A DNA stretch of 64,000 nucleotides from Saprospiraceae bacterium (GCA_020630775.1 JAHDIN010000006.1:23696-87695), one strand, 5' to 3'. Positions 33,558 to 43,502 are shown, numbered from the stretch's first letter. A program made the numbers and translations. Notes: generated by a model from the letters alone, not told the origin.

Positions 33558-34227
33558 AATGTGAAATAAATTTTGGAATAAAGCCTCCTTGTGTACAGCC
33601 TGGTATCGGAATCATTTGGTCTCCAGTTTGATCTACATTAAGTGACTTTATGCCATTGTAAAATTTTGATTTGTACTCTGGTTTAATATCATTTACTCTC
33701 ACAAGGATGTGGTAACCTCCACGTGTTTCTAAAATTTCTACACAATCTCTATTGATGAATTCATCAAGTTTTGTAGGGTCAAATGGTTTGTAGTCAATAT
33801 CAAAATCAAGATATATTTTACTCCCTACGCTTCTTTGAATGCAGCTTATTACTTCAGCATGAGGGTTAAACGAACGCTTTTCATCACGTAGTAATTTCGT
33901 TAATTCTATGATACTACTGTAAGTAGCCTTCAAAAGGGATCTTGGATTGGGATTAATGTAAAGAGCTAGTGATTGTTCTTCAACAGTTTCTCCAAAAAGA
34001 ATATAATTACCTTTCTTGACCTCAAGCTGACTAATTTTGTTATACATACGTTCTTTATCAGTTAAGAAACGTTTAAGCTGTGCTTTATCACTTTTTAGTT
34101 TAGAGTTTTGTGAATACTTCTTTCTGCTGAATAATGAACAATAGTATTTTTCATTTTCTTTTAGATCTGGAAGCCAATCTATGAAGTCCAGTAATAAATT
34201 CTTGTCTTTTATGATCTCGTAGTTCAT
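33547..34227 (-). CDS. primase-polymerase-like protein heading the nucleotidyltransferase operon
   Basis: The C-terminal half carries three motifs in the order of archaeo-eukaryotic primases: DFDID (141-145), GGYHILVRV (170-178) and MIPIPGCTQGGFIPKF (205-220), i.e. the DxD metal site, the sxH motif and a degenerate 'R/P-G-s' nucleotide-binding motif. The N-terminal ~120 residues are helical and basic with a conserved-looking YCSLFSRKKYSQN. The family assignment is from motif pattern only. It overlaps the next gene by 11 bases. Confidence 0.5.
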   Translation of the reverse strand: MNYEIIKDKNLLLDFIDWLPDLKENEKYYCSLFSRKKYSQNSKLKSDKAQLKRFLTDKERMYNKISQLEVKKGNYILFGETVEEQSLALYINPNPRSLLKATYSSIIELTKLLRDEKRSFNPHAEVISCIQRSVGSKIYLDFDIDYKPFDPTKLDEFINRDCVEILETRGGYHILVRVNDIKPEYKSKFYNGIKSLNVDQTGDQMIPIPGCTQGGFIPKFISHYEK

Positions 34228-34269
34228 TTCTTGGAATTATTAAGAGAAAACTAAGCTATGATAAGCTAA

Positions 34270-34743
34270 TCAAGGATTGAAATTTTCATTAACCACGAAA
34301 GTATTGTTGATCTTATCATGCCAGCCTTGTCTGTTCTTGTCAAATAAGATCCATATAAAACCTAATGAAAGCACTATAAAGGATATCGTCTTCGAGGTGT
34401 TTCTGCCTATCGATTCATTAATAGTCATTCTTTCGCCATTTTCATTAACGACTTTAATGCCCATCGCTATTTTTCCAAAAGTTCCTTGTCTTTCCGAAGA
34501 CTCCATGCCTATGCAATAGATGAGCCAAACTAAAAATGAAATATTTCTTATCCAGTTCCGCTCTTTTAAAAATTTTATTCTTGGTTCAATTGATTCGCCT
34601 CTGTTAAGGTAAGCACTTAGGGTGTCATCGAAGCCAAAGAAAAAGTAGGCAATGGCAAATATTATTAAACCAATGGGTATAATATCAATGACGTATGCCC
34701 CTAATCTTTTGCCTCTATCTGCTAAGTGTTGTTTTAATTCCAT
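34270..34743 (-). CDS. RDD-family membrane protein
   Basis: Starting at Met36 of the longest frame (near 34743), the protein reads MELKQHLADRGKRLGAYVIDIIPIGLIIFAIAYF, the typical RDD opening with Arg-Gly... and two Asp. Three membrane spans follow (IIPIGLIIFAIAYFFFG, FLVWLIYCIGM, TISFIVLSLGFIWILF), ending GWHDKINNTFVV, which is also a hallmark. The role is unknown. The longer frame to 34848 adds 35 non-matching residues. Confidence 0.8.
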   Translation of the reverse strand: MELKQHLADRGKRLGAYVIDIIPIGLIIFAIAYFFFGFDDTLSAYLNRGESIEPRIKFLKERNWIRNISFLVWLIYCIGMESSERQGTFGKIAMGIKVVNENGERMTINESIGRNTSKTISFIVLSLGFIWILFDKNRQGWHDKINNTFVVNENFNP

Positions 34744-34867
34744 TTGGACAGGTATGTGCGTTAAATTATTAATCTTTGTCTTATTTACCTGAATTTTATT
34801 CATAAACCAAATTAAGTTAATGGCTATTATCGTCAGTTCGTTACGCATAAAACTTTAGTCACAGCTT

Positions 34868-35773
34868 TTATTTAATTTCTTCTAAAGCATAATTTTGCGT
34901 TGTGGAAGTATTGCCCATAATCCCTGTTGATTTTGCAGAAAGTACTCCATTTAATGATGTCCATCTACCTTTCGTGATTGAGAATTTTGCGGTGGCACTA
35001 AACGAATAGTCAATTGTAATAGATCTTGCTTTAGTTAATTCATTTACGTATTCAGTTGCTTCGTTATCTTTATTTGATATTGATCCGAATGGATTGTTCA
35101 TGCTAAAGGTGCCTTTGACATATTCTCTGATTTTATAGTCTAATATCGCTATGGTGTCTGTTTCAGTTGTAAGCAATTCTATAAGCTCCACGCGATTTGT
35201 TCTTTCAGCTTCTTCGCATTTGAAATTTTGGTCATTGCCAATAAGTGATAAATTATTAAGTTGCCAAGTATCACCAACTGATATCGGCTGACCTGGCAAT
35301 TCAAAGAACATTGATATTAAATTTAGTTGGGCTCTATTAAGCCAGAAGCTATATACTTCGCCTGATTTTTTAATGGCCCCTCTTACCAAGGTCCCTTGCA
35401 TAAACGCGTTCATAAAATCTATTTCGACATCGTCGGTTGGGTTGCTTTTTTCTTTATGTTTTCCAACCAGTTCTATGTCAATTACATTCTCGAAATTTTC
35501 AGAATTTGTCAAGTAGGTTATAAGATTTGTGTTTTCGATTTGCTTTTTAAGCATTTCTGCAAATTCTGTATTTTTTATTAGCTCTTGAAAAGGGGAGTGT
35601 CCATCAATTTCGGTTTTGACATTATGCATCAGTGTTTTATAAAATATCGTATCACCTTTATCGAGTTTCCAATTGAGGTTTATTTTTTCGTCGCTGTCTC
35701 TATTATTTGTAGATTGTCCTAATACGAATTGAACAATGTGTAATAGTAATATTGTCGATAATAAGTATTTCAT
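34868..35773 (-). CDS. secreted DUF6263-like protein
   Basis: A signal peptide (MKYLLSTILLLHIVQFVLGQ) is followed by LNWKLDKGDTIFYKTLMHNV, the typical first strand of DUF6263 proteins, then VIDIELVGKHKEK and GQPISVGDTWQLNNLSLIG and a beta-rich C-terminus with KARSITIDYSFSATAKFSITKGRW. The length of 301 aa fits. It should be periplasmic. It lies 74 bases from the next gene in minus-strand order, so co-transcription is possible. Confidence 0.55.
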   Translation of the reverse strand: MKYLLSTILLLHIVQFVLGQSTNNRDSDEKINLNWKLDKGDTIFYKTLMHNVKTEIDGHSPFQELIKNTEFAEMLKKQIENTNLITYLTNSENFENVIDIELVGKHKEKSNPTDDVEIDFMNAFMQGTLVRGAIKKSGEVYSFWLNRAQLNLISMFFELPGQPISVGDTWQLNNLSLIGNDQNFKCEEAERTNRVELIELLTTETDTIAILDYKIREYVKGTFSMNNPFGSISNKDNEATEYVNELTKARSITIDYSFSATAKFSITKGRWTSLNGVLSAKSTGIMGNTSTTQNYALEEIK

Positions 35774-35847
35774 TTATTTTTAATTTAAGAGCGCCAGTTG
35801 CACCAGTAATTGAATTTACTACTAAGGTTGGCAATAGAAGAAATGTG

Positions 35848-36768
35848 CTAATTTATCTTTTTACTTTCTGCTTTTAGTTCATCGATGATTTCGGCGCTTA
35901 CCCAATAGATGTCTTGCTTGCTAGTATAGAATAAATACTTGCCGTCTTTAGTTACAAATGGACAAAGTTCATGTGCTTCTGTATTAATTGTTGCGCCCAT
36001 ATTTTTGGATGGTGTCCAATCGCCATTTTTATCCTTGAAACTTATGTACAAATCCCCCTCGCCAAATCCTGATTTTCTTGCAGCACAAAAAATAATATAG
36101 GATTCGTCTGGGGCTATAAAAACATCTGCTTCGTATCTCTTTGAATTTATAGCGTCATTTAATTTGCGGGGATTTTCAAATTTGCCGTTTCTAAATTCTG
36201 ATGTATAAATATCGAAATCACGACGCCTTTTATCGCTTTTGCCTTTGTTGGATGCAAAATACATGGCACCATTATCGGTAAATGAAATATAGTATTCGTG
36301 AGCATCCGTATTGATTTTCGTGCCTGCGTTTATCGGTTTAGACCAACCGTTTTCAATTCGTTGAGAATACCATATGTCATAATCTTTAATAGTGTCTTGT
36401 GCGTCTTTGGGTTTATTTGAAATGTAGTAGAGTCTATTTTCATCATTTGAAAGGAATGGGTCGTTAAAGCTATATGTTGAATCAGAAACAATCGTTTTAG
36501 GTATTGTCCATTTGCCGTCTATATATTTAGAACATTTTATATAAGCTTTATTTGCAGAATCAATAGCGAAGTAAAATTCATCATTAGCTTTATTAAATAT
36601 CGATCCAAATTCTGAGATAGAATCTTTTGATATAAATCCTTTAGCAAAAATTACGGGTTTTAGATCTGGTATTATTGTGTCAATATAGGTGTTGTCTACT
36701 GATGAATTTTGATGGCATGAGGAAGGGATTAGAAGCGTAAATATAAATAGAGTAATGCTAATCTTCAT
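35848..36768 (-). CDS. PD40/TolB-type beta-propeller lipoprotein
   Basis: A lipobox (LLIPSSC) ends the signal. The mature part consists of WD40-like/PD40 repeats with the D-Y-D-I-Y/W signature: SFNDPFLSNDENRLYYISNKPKD, DYDIWYSQRIENGWSKPINAGTKINTDAHEYYISFTDNGAMYFASNKG, DADVFIAPDESYIIFCAARKSGFGEGDLYISFKDKNGDW. Such domains bind peptides or glycans. The last repeat lacks a conserved glycine. Function unknown. Confidence 0.7.
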   Translation of the reverse strand: MKISITLFIFTLLIPSSCHQNSSVDNTYIDTIIPDLKPVIFAKGFISKDSISEFGSIFNKANDEFYFAIDSANKAYIKCSKYIDGKWTIPKTIVSDSTYSFNDPFLSNDENRLYYISNKPKDAQDTIKDYDIWYSQRIENGWSKPINAGTKINTDAHEYYISFTDNGAMYFASNKGKSDKRRRDFDIYTSEFRNGKFENPRKLNDAINSKRYEADVFIAPDESYIIFCAARKSGFGEGDLYISFKDKNGDWTPSKNMGATINTEAHELCPFVTKDGKYLFYTSKQDIYWVSAEIIDELKAESKKIN

Positions 36769-36949
36769 TTGTTATATATCTAGTACATTTGTAATTGGCT
36801 GGTTTTTCGGTGAAGTATATTTGCTTTAACGCGAAATTTTCTTCCATCATAAAGTTCTGCAATAAATCTTATCCTCAGGCACGATGGAAAGAATAAATTT
36901 AATAGATTATTGTTTCTAAATTTTATTTAAAGGGATTAATGTTAAAAAT

Positions 36950-36978
36950 AATGGAGAGAGAATTTATCTCCCTCCATT
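36950..36978 (-). terminator. Rho-independent terminator
   Basis: AATGGAGAGAGA pairs with TCTCCCTCCATT (one mismatch) around a five-base loop, and on the minus strand the stem is followed by TATTTTTA. It lies about ten bases beyond the stop of the PKD-domain lipoprotein gene at 36989. This is the best single terminator in the window. Confidence 0.8.
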
Positions 36979-36988
36979 CGATGTTTTA

Positions 36989-38362
36989 TTAACCACAAGG
37001 ATCTAACACCAAAGCGATTGATAAAATTTGACCATCATCAAATTTTGCTCTGTGTTGAGATGTGATATCGCCTTCTTTAATTCTTCGATTTTGATTCATG
37101 AAAATTGATTTTAGATCTTGTACTTTTTTGCAATTATTACAATCGTCTTGACCTATTTTGTCATCATCTAATGTGCAATCTCCATTCAGCCACACTGCTG
37201 TAAAGTCAACATCTAATTCTGCTCGATCTCTTACCCATTTTGATTTACTAGCCTTCCATCTCCATGAATGTGTATAGCCACCAATCCAAGAATGAGCGAA
37301 GTAGCCATTATTAAACCAAAGCTTATAACTCATTTTGTATTTTCCATTCGGAGTTTCCAATTCACCAGATTCAAATGTATCAGCTGAAGAGCAATCTTCA
37401 TTTAAATCAATATCAACAAATGTTGTTGCTGTTTGAGTATCGCCTTCATCATCAGTGTATACTGCAGTTACTTTAATTTTATATTCACCTAAAGATGGAT
37501 ATTCGTGGCGCTCTAGTATTGGTAGACCTAAAGCGCTAGATGCTGTCGATACAGTTCCGTCTCCCCATTCAATTGTAAATGATGCATCAACATTTTCAGT
37601 ATGAAAGCCATTTTCATCAAACCATTCTCTTTCGACCTTTGCAGATAAATCAATTTCTAAAGGACTACATGGAACCGGGGTAGACCATGCACTTAAAGTA
37701 TAATCACTTGAACGTGGATCAACATCTGTATTGTTTGAATTACTCGTGTCATGATTAATAACATGATTGTTGTTGTCAGCTATTACGTGTTCATTAATTA
37801 AATCAGACGGTATAACATCTCCTCCTTTGGGAGTCTCTTGAAACGCTTTCAAAGTTTGTGGATCACTCTCTAGAATAGTTAAATGAATATCTGGGCCAAA
37901 TGGGATAATTACATCATCTCCAATGCCCACTTGGTAATGCTCATTTAAAATAAGTTTTTGTATAGGATCATTTATATAATCAGATTCTAGTAAATATCGG
38001 ATCTCCTCTGATGTATACTCTTCTTCAATGTTGCGAATGCCTTTTGTATACTCACTAACATATAGCGTTTTGATTCCTAACGAACTTTCGATGTCCACGA
38101 AATCTTCAAAAGTGGGATTCTCGATTTTGGACTCTCTTGTTCTAATCATGTCGATCATCGTATTAGCGTCATTTTTAGTTTCAAAGTAAAGAATGCCATT
38201 TTTAACTTTGAAAGAGGGCATTCGAGTGCGATTTTTTAATCTCAACTCGAGATTATTATCCAATGAGGCTTCTTCAGGGTTCAACTCATCAGAGCATGAG
38301 AAAAAAGTAAGAAGGCCAAAACCTAAAAACAAAATGGATAGATAAATTTTGAAATTATTCAT
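36989..38362 (-). CDS. PKD-domain lipoprotein, 457 aa
   Basis: From the Met at 38362 a lipoprotein signal is clear (MNNFKIYLSILFLGFGLLTFFSC). Residues ~255-325 form a PKD domain (VDASFTIEWGDGTVSTASSALGLPILERHEYPSLGEYKIKVTAVY), the beta sandwich common in surface proteins. The C-terminus contains several cysteine pairs (LNGDCTLDDDK, DDCNNCKKVQD, LDPCG). No sorting domain is present, so it should be a membrane-anchored surface lipoprotein. Confidence 0.65.
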   Translation of the reverse strand: MNNFKIYLSILFLGFGLLTFFSCSDELNPEEASLDNNLELRLKNRTRMPSFKVKNGILYFETKNDANTMIDMIRTRESKIENPTFEDFVDIESSLGIKTLYVSEYTKGIRNIEEEYTSEEIRYLLESDYINDPIQKLILNEHYQVGIGDDVIIPFGPDIHLTILESDPQTLKAFQETPKGGDVIPSDLINEHVIADNNNHVINHDTSNSNNTDVDPRSSDYTLSAWSTPVPCSPLEIDLSAKVEREWFDENGFHTENVDASFTIEWGDGTVSTASSALGLPILERHEYPSLGEYKIKVTAVYTDDEGDTQTATTFVDIDLNEDCSSADTFESGELETPNGKYKMSYKLWFNNGYFAHSWIGGYTHSWRWKASKSKWVRDRAELDVDFTAVWLNGDCTLDDDKIGQDDCNNCKKVQDLKSIFMNQNRRIKEGDITSQHRAKFDDGQILSIALVLDPCG

Positions 38363-38398
38363 AATAATGTGTTTTGAACAGACTGCCTGTTCGCGCAT

Positions 38399-38816
38399 AC
38401 GAGAAAAACTCTCTACGCAAACGATACTATATCAAGTTATAGGTAAACACATGTTTGCGAATTAAATCACTTTAGATTTAAAATGGTAAGATTATAGACA
38501 TTAACTCCAATTCTTAAGTATTGCATTGAATGGAATAAAATTTAACTCAACAAAGACTGACTCCCTGGAAAACTAATTACTTCTGTTTCTATAAACTCAA
38601 TCTCAGGGTACCATTATTTTTTTTAAAAGACATATGAGTGTTTGGAATTAGCCATTCCTATATTTATGAAAGTATTTTGTGTTCTAAGAATTTTGTAAAA
38701 ATTGTAATTAGACCCTCTGGTACCTTTAATTCAAAATCAATTACAAGATATTCTGAATAGAGTATTTTCATTAAATATGGATTATAAATATTTATCTACG
38801 ATAAAAAAATGGCATA
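38399..38816. other. 418-base gap without a gene
   Basis: I see no gene, attC-like core or tandem repeat. GGGTACCATTA (38605-38615) and GGTACC at 38718-38723 are short matches only. The region is AT-rich, with a T-run at 38618-38625. Confidence 0.4.
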
Positions 38817-39251
38817 TTATTGTTTTACATAAGTTGATCCACAGTTAAAAATATTAATGTTAATCTTGCCATCTGTAAATGTGCCACTCATATTAGTTCC
38901 GCTTTCAAATGTTTGGGAGGTTGTAAGAATAAGATCGATAAATAACGCTGGAGAATTTATAGGTTGTGCTATTATAGTCATCGCAATGTTACTTGTACTG
39001 TCCTTTACTAATTCAAAGCTTTCGTCAGGATTAGTGCATGATGAATTTTCGAGTAAGTAAAATCCAATAAATTTATCTCTACTATCAATTGAACAGTCAT
39101 TGCCTTCAAACCCTAATGAACAATCACATATTCCAGAATTGCATGTGCTATCATTAAGGCAAACAATGGTATCACAGCTGTCATCAATTGTGCATCTAAA
39201 GAATAAGAAAATAATAGCGATTAATAATAGTCTTATCGTTGAAACTGCCAT
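38817..39251 (-). CDS. EGF-like lipoprotein, 144 aa
   Basis: A lipoprotein signal (LLLIAIIFLFFRC) is followed by an EGF-like motif CDTIVCLNDSTCNSGICDCSLGFEGNDC, with six cysteines in the C-x-C-x-C-x-C-x-C-x-C order. The C-terminal part is a small beta-rich domain with two more cysteines (SSCTNPDESFEL, IFNCGST). EGF-like lipoproteins are surface adhesion or binding modules; the ligand is unknown. Confidence 0.75.
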   Translation of the reverse strand: MAVSTIRLLLIAIIFLFFRCTIDDSCDTIVCLNDSTCNSGICDCSLGFEGNDCSIDSRDKFIGFYLLENSSCTNPDESFELVKDSTSNIAMTIIAQPINSPALFIDLILTTSQTFESGTNMSGTFTDGKININIFNCGSTYVKQ

Positions 39252-39396
39252 TCGTTATTTTTTTACGAAAGATAATTATTTCTTTTAATGCATCCTGTGT
39301 GCTGATCACATATTTACATTCGTTTATACCACGTACCTAAGCTTCATTGACCTTCGGTCGAATATTAAAGTTTCAGTTTAAACTTAAACTTCAACT

Positions 39397-41820
39397 TCAT
39401 CTTAACAAAGTCACACTCCCCGAATAACTAATCACCTCCGCATCCAAAAATTCTATCTCCGCATACCAAACATAATGGCCAGCATCCACTTCTTGATTAT
39501 TGAAGCGACCGTCCCATCCGTTTTGTACGTCATCAGGAGAGAGATTTTCTTTTTTAAATACCAGGTTGCCCCAGCGGTCATAAATGCTAAGGTTAGCAAT
39601 CTGAGCGACTTCTTTGGATCCGAAAATAGTAAAGCGTTCATTTAAGCCATCTTCGTTAGGTGTGAAAACGTTTGGTGCATAAAAGTTTCTATTCTTGATG
39701 AGGTTTACCCTAATGGATTCGCTAGTGCTGCAATCTGTTTCAGATACGATGGTCAATTTAAAAGTACTTGTGTTGACTGGACTTGCAATCGGACTCAAGC
39801 AAGTATCACAATTAAGATATTCTGGTTCTACCCAAGAAATGCTTTTTATGTTTATGTCATTGATGTCAGCTTCAAGCATGATGCTGTCTCCCAAGCATAA
39901 TTCCAAATCTTCTTCAAAAGTGATGATTGGAATTTGAGGGGCCAATATTTCATCTCTTACTAGAACGAGGCATCCATTTTGATCTTGCACATAAACGGAA
40001 TAGCTGCCTTCAAGTAAATCGGTAAATACTGCATTGCTGCTAAAATTAGTGCCTGATAAAGAGTAAGTGTAATTAGGGACACCGCCATCTACATTCAGTA
40101 TTTCAATCATACCGGTATCAAATCCATCGCAATTTGGATTTACAAAATCGACATTTGGTAGTATTGGAGCAGGGCTTGTTAAAGTGTAATCCAATGTGAT
40201 AGGGCAACCAGAATTATCCGTTACTGTAACTGTATAATTTTCTGCTGCTAATCCTATAGCAATTTCGGTGCTTTGTCCATCACTCCATAAGTAAGCGTAG
40301 GGCGGTACACCGCCTGTGACCATGGTACTTAATGTACCATTTCTGTCTAGTCCATCTTCGTCCTCAAAACAGGAGACATTAAATCCTCCAAAGTCAGATG
40401 GGATAAGGTCTATAGTTAATGGTTCTGGCTCAGAAATTTCTTGCAGTACCACAGCGTCGTTGCCAAAATTATCTTCAATATATATTCTGTAAATTCCAAT
40501 GGGAATATTAGGTATTTCATTGTTTATTAGAATGTTCGTTGTCCCCATGCCCGTAATCGAATTGTCTTCAATATTGGTGTAGGTGTAATTTAAAGGTGGT
40601 GTGCCTTGATCAACTGAAAAAATGAGTGTGCCTGAGGCAGTGCCATTGCAAACTACTGGGATTTCATTTGCCGTTGCTAAAATTTCACATTCTATAGCAA
40701 GCAATTCTAAGTTGACCAAACTATCACATTCTGCAAATGAAAGTATGGTTTCCGAATAGCTGCCCGTTTCGGTGTACGGTGTGGTTCCGATAAAGAAAGT
40801 ATCGATATTGCATATCCAGACATCTAAATTGGCGATTGCTTGAGGGAGTATAGCTAATTCAATGTCGATAATGCTATCGCATCCATTGGGTAAAGTGATC
40901 ACTTCTTGAAAAATACCCTCATCACAATATTGATTGCCATTAGCTTCGATGCATTCACCTTCGCAAAGATCTTCCAATATCAATGTGGTGCCTACTTCAC
41001 GGACATCGAAAGTTGTACAAGTAGGTGGCGCTTCATCACAAGCATTGGCTGCCGTAACACACAGTTCATATGTGCCCACCTCAGGAACGCTAATTTCTGT
41101 AGTTTGTGAAAGATCACTTATCGCATCACCATTCAAAGTCCAATAAAATTGTGATGCACCAACTTCTCCAGTCGTAGACACAGTTATAGGCGCATCGGTG
41201 CAGGGGTCTTCTGAGATGGAGATGATGCCTGATGTAGATAATGGAGTGACTTGTGTACTTCCTTCGAGCACGGTAAAAGTCCAGCTGCAATTAGCGCCAC
41301 CTGATCCATCAATTACCAAATAATAATGTTGTCCTATTGTTAGGGGGTCGGGATCTTCAGCTATACCATCTCCGTCTACATCTCCAGTTATAAAAGTTTC
41401 GCTTTCTCCAGAATCTACATCTGTATTACAGAATGTCAGTCTTTGAAAAGTCTCACAGTCATCTGTTTCAAAAAAACCTAATTCCAATCCACCTGCGCCA
41501 CCTACGCAACTACCAACATCAACTTTTATAGTCAAGCTTGTGCTGCCTGCGATAAAGGCAATGTACTGCATGTTGTTATATTGCGTTGTACAAAAACAAT
41601 TTGGTAGGTCATCCGTCGTGAATCCTCCATCGCATTCTGGACCAAAATCCTGTCCTGGTGCTGTAAGGTCATTAACACCAGTAAATCCATCAATGTCACA
41701 AACAACACATGCAGTAGCGCAAAAGGATGTCATTTCTGGATTGGGTCCACAAGGTTCAGGTGTTTGCGCAAAGACATCTGATAGCACAAAAATGAAGGTA
41801 AATACGGATAGAATCTTCAT
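39397..41820 (-). CDS. large secreted SprB-repeat protein, gliding-motility-type C-terminus
   Basis: A signal peptide (SVFTFIFVLSDVFAQ) leads an 807-residue protein. The N-terminal ~200 residues are Cys-rich (CGPNPEMTSFCATACVVC). Then come Ig/PKD-like domains and at least three SprB-type units with 'CNGTASGTLIFSVDQGTPPLNYTY', 'GGVPPYAYLWSDGQSTEIAIGLAAENYTVTVTDNSGC' and 'GGVPNYTYSLSGTNF'. The last ~90 residues (FYAPNVFTPNEDGLNERFTIFG... HYVWYAEIEF) are the CHU_C/type B type IX sorting domain. It is a probable surface adhesin. Confidence 0.85.
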   Translation of the reverse strand: MKILSVFTFIFVLSDVFAQTPEPCGPNPEMTSFCATACVVCDIDGFTGVNDLTAPGQDFGPECDGGFTTDDLPNCFCTTQYNNMQYIAFIAGSTSLTIKVDVGSCVGGAGGLELGFFETDDCETFQRLTFCNTDVDSGESETFITGDVDGDGIAEDPDPLTIGQHYYLVIDGSGGANCSWTFTVLEGSTQVTPLSTSGIISISEDPCTDAPITVSTTGEVGASQFYWTLNGDAISDLSQTTEISVPEVGTYELCVTAANACDEAPPTCTTFDVREVGTTLILEDLCEGECIEANGNQYCDEGIFQEVITLPNGCDSIIDIELAILPQAIANLDVWICNIDTFFIGTTPYTETGSYSETILSFAECDSLVNLELLAIECEILATANEIPVVCNGTASGTLIFSVDQGTPPLNYTYTNIEDNSITGMGTTNILINNEIPNIPIGIYRIYIEDNFGNDAVVLQEISEPEPLTIDLIPSDFGGFNVSCFEDEDGLDRNGTLSTMVTGGVPPYAYLWSDGQSTEIAIGLAAENYTVTVTDNSGCPITLDYTLTSPAPILPNVDFVNPNCDGFDTGMIEILNVDGGVPNYTYSLSGTNFSSNAVFTDLLEGSYSVYVQDQNGCLVLVRDEILAPQIPIITFEEDLELCLGDSIMLEADINDINIKSISWVEPEYLNCDTCLSPIASPVNTSTFKLTIVSETDCSTSESIRVNLIKNRNFYAPNVFTPNEDGLNERFTIFGSKEVAQIANLSIYDRWGNLVFKKENLSPDDVQNGWDGRFNNQEVDAGHYVWYAEIEFLDAEVISYSGSVTLLR

Positions 41821-41993
41821 TAGTAGGTAATAGATAGTAAATATCTTAAAACTTATTAATGAATGATTAATAATGAATAATTAATAATTATTGGTGGGGA
41901 CAAATGGGGGTGGTTAGTTAAGTGGTTGAGTAGTGGAGTGGTTAGGTCGCTACGGAAAGTCGCAGATTGCGACTGTAATGTCGGATGGCTCTT

Positions 41994-42623
41994 TTAAACA
42001 TTATGTCTTTCGTCATAATAAGGGTTGTTAGAAATGTTGTTGAGGTCGAGAAAGTCATTCAATTTTTCACATAAGGCCTTGTATTCTTTTTCAGTTAACT
42101 TATATTTTTCTTTCAAACTGAGTAAGTTGTTCCGATAATTTTCTTTGTAGAGTTTGTGGACTTTGTTTCTTTCAATAAAGCTATTGTAACTGTAGTCAAT
42201 AGTTTTTTGTCTTAATAGTTTGAGGAAAGAATTCGTTTCTTCAGGGAAAGGATACTGTGACTTTAAATAAATATCATGACCTCTTGGTTTTTTATTATTA
42301 CTAAAAAAAATCGTTCCAAGATATGTTGAATTTTTAATAATACTAACTAAGTAAATGATTAATATCATTATTGAAGCCAATGTTAATATGAGGCTATACT
42401 TGATTTGAGATTGGAAGAAATAGATGCTTAATCCTATCCACAAAATTGAATAAATGATATTCTTTAATAAATCACTGCTAATGAAATTGACACTTTCTCC
42501 AATTTGATCAAATTTATAATGTCGCTTAAAGGTTTTAAAAAAACCTTTATCATATACGGATACACCAAAATCATCAATAGTGAATATCCGTTCTCTTAGC
42601 CAAAGCTTCTCTTTGTAAATCAT
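41994..42623 (-). CDS. membrane-associated hypothetical protein, 209 aa
   Basis: A single long hydrophobic region (residues ~60-95, IIYSILWIGLSIYFFQSQIKYSLILTLASIMILIIYLVSII) holds two spans. An N-terminal beta-rich part precedes it (IFTIDDFGVSVYDKGFFKTFKRHYKFDQIG) and a charged helical C-terminus follows. No known family. The start lies 50 bases inside the upstream gene in another frame, so the two are tightly coupled. Confidence 0.5.
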   Translation of the reverse strand: MIYKEKLWLRERIFTIDDFGVSVYDKGFFKTFKRHYKFDQIGESVNFISSDLLKNIIYSILWIGLSIYFFQSQIKYSLILTLASIMILIIYLVSIIKNSTYLGTIFFSNNKKPRGHDIYLKSQYPFPEETNSFLKLLRQKTIDYSYNSFIERNKVHKLYKENYRNNLLSLKEKYKLTEKEYKALCEKLNDFLDLNNISNNPYYDERHNV

Positions 42624-43080
42624 CTTTTATTACATTATTGATTAGTGCAGATACTATTTCAAATTCCTTTTTGTATATGTAAATAAAATTTTCTTGTCGC
42701 TCTGCAAATTTCATTATACCCCTAAATCCTTTGTTAATGAAAATGATATTTATTAAAGTTCCTAGAGCGCATATAATTGCAAAAGTAATCTGACGCAAAG
42801 ACATTTCTTCACTTAGTACTTTTACATCGTAAATCTCTTTTAATATTATGCCAATGGGAATCAGCGCATATAGAATAAAGATAAGGCTACTGTTGTAGTA
42901 TCGCATTTCTCTGTTTACAACCTCTAATGAAAAGGTGTTGTAGATTTTATTGCCATTGATACCATTGATGGTTATTTGATCGTCGATCAAATAAATCTCA
43001 AATTTTGATTTCTCTGATTTATAAATAAGTTGCCCTTTCTCCATTACTTGATATGATGAATCCCAGTGTTCTAAGATCAT
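42574..43080 (-). CDS. membrane-associated hypothetical protein, 168 aa
   Basis: The layout copies the downstream gene: a short beta-rich N-terminal domain (SKFEIYLIDDQITINGINGNKIYNTF), two membrane spans (SLIFILYALIPIGIILKEIYD and ITFAIICALGTLINIIFINKGF) and a helical tail. It may be a paralogue or partner of 41994-42623, with which it overlaps by 50 bases. The function is unknown. The Met at 43080 is the only start considered. Confidence 0.5.
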   Translation of the reverse strand: MILEHWDSSYQVMEKGQLIYKSEKSKFEIYLIDDQITINGINGNKIYNTFSLEVVNREMRYYNSSLIFILYALIPIGIILKEIYDVKVLSEEMSLRQITFAIICALGTLINIIFINKGFRGIMKFAERQENFIYIYKKEFEIVSALINNVIKDDLQREALAKRTDIHY

Positions 43081-43502
43081 ATAATCTTTCTAAAATTCAA
43101 AGTCTAAAGAACCATTTAGTTCTGAATAACTTAAAATATGTCCCAATTAGTTTTTCTGTTATAAAGACTAATCAGATTCATTGATTTAAAAGTCATCTCC
43201 GTGCACTTCGTTTAGTCGATGAGAAAAAGTTTTTTTTTGGAAACCAGGTAATACCAATTTTTGATTTTTGATTTTTGATTTCAGATTTCTACTTAACTAC
43301 TTAACTACTTCACCACTTAACTACTTCACCACTTATCGGCAAAAAGTTATCTCCGTACACTTCATTAATCTATGAAGAAATTTTTTTTTAGAAACTAGGA
43401 AATACTTATTTCCTATTTCCTATTTCCAATTTATAATTACCAATTAACCATCCGACGTAGAAGTCGGAATCTGCGACTTTACGTCGCGACTTAACCACTC
43501 AA
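43081..43502. repeat. repeat-rich gap with a 60-base direct duplication
   Basis: GTCATCTCCGTGCACTTCGTT (43192 on) recurs about 155 bases later as GTTATCTCCGTACACTTCATT (43346 on), both running through a run of T into GAAAC(C/T)AGG. Between and after them are simple repeats: TGATTTTTGATTTTTGATTT, TACTTAACTACTTAACTACT, CTATTTCCTATTTCC. The segment CATCCGACGTAGAAGTCGGAA recurs at 55290 and, inverted, near 41965. No gene is present. Confidence 0.6.
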
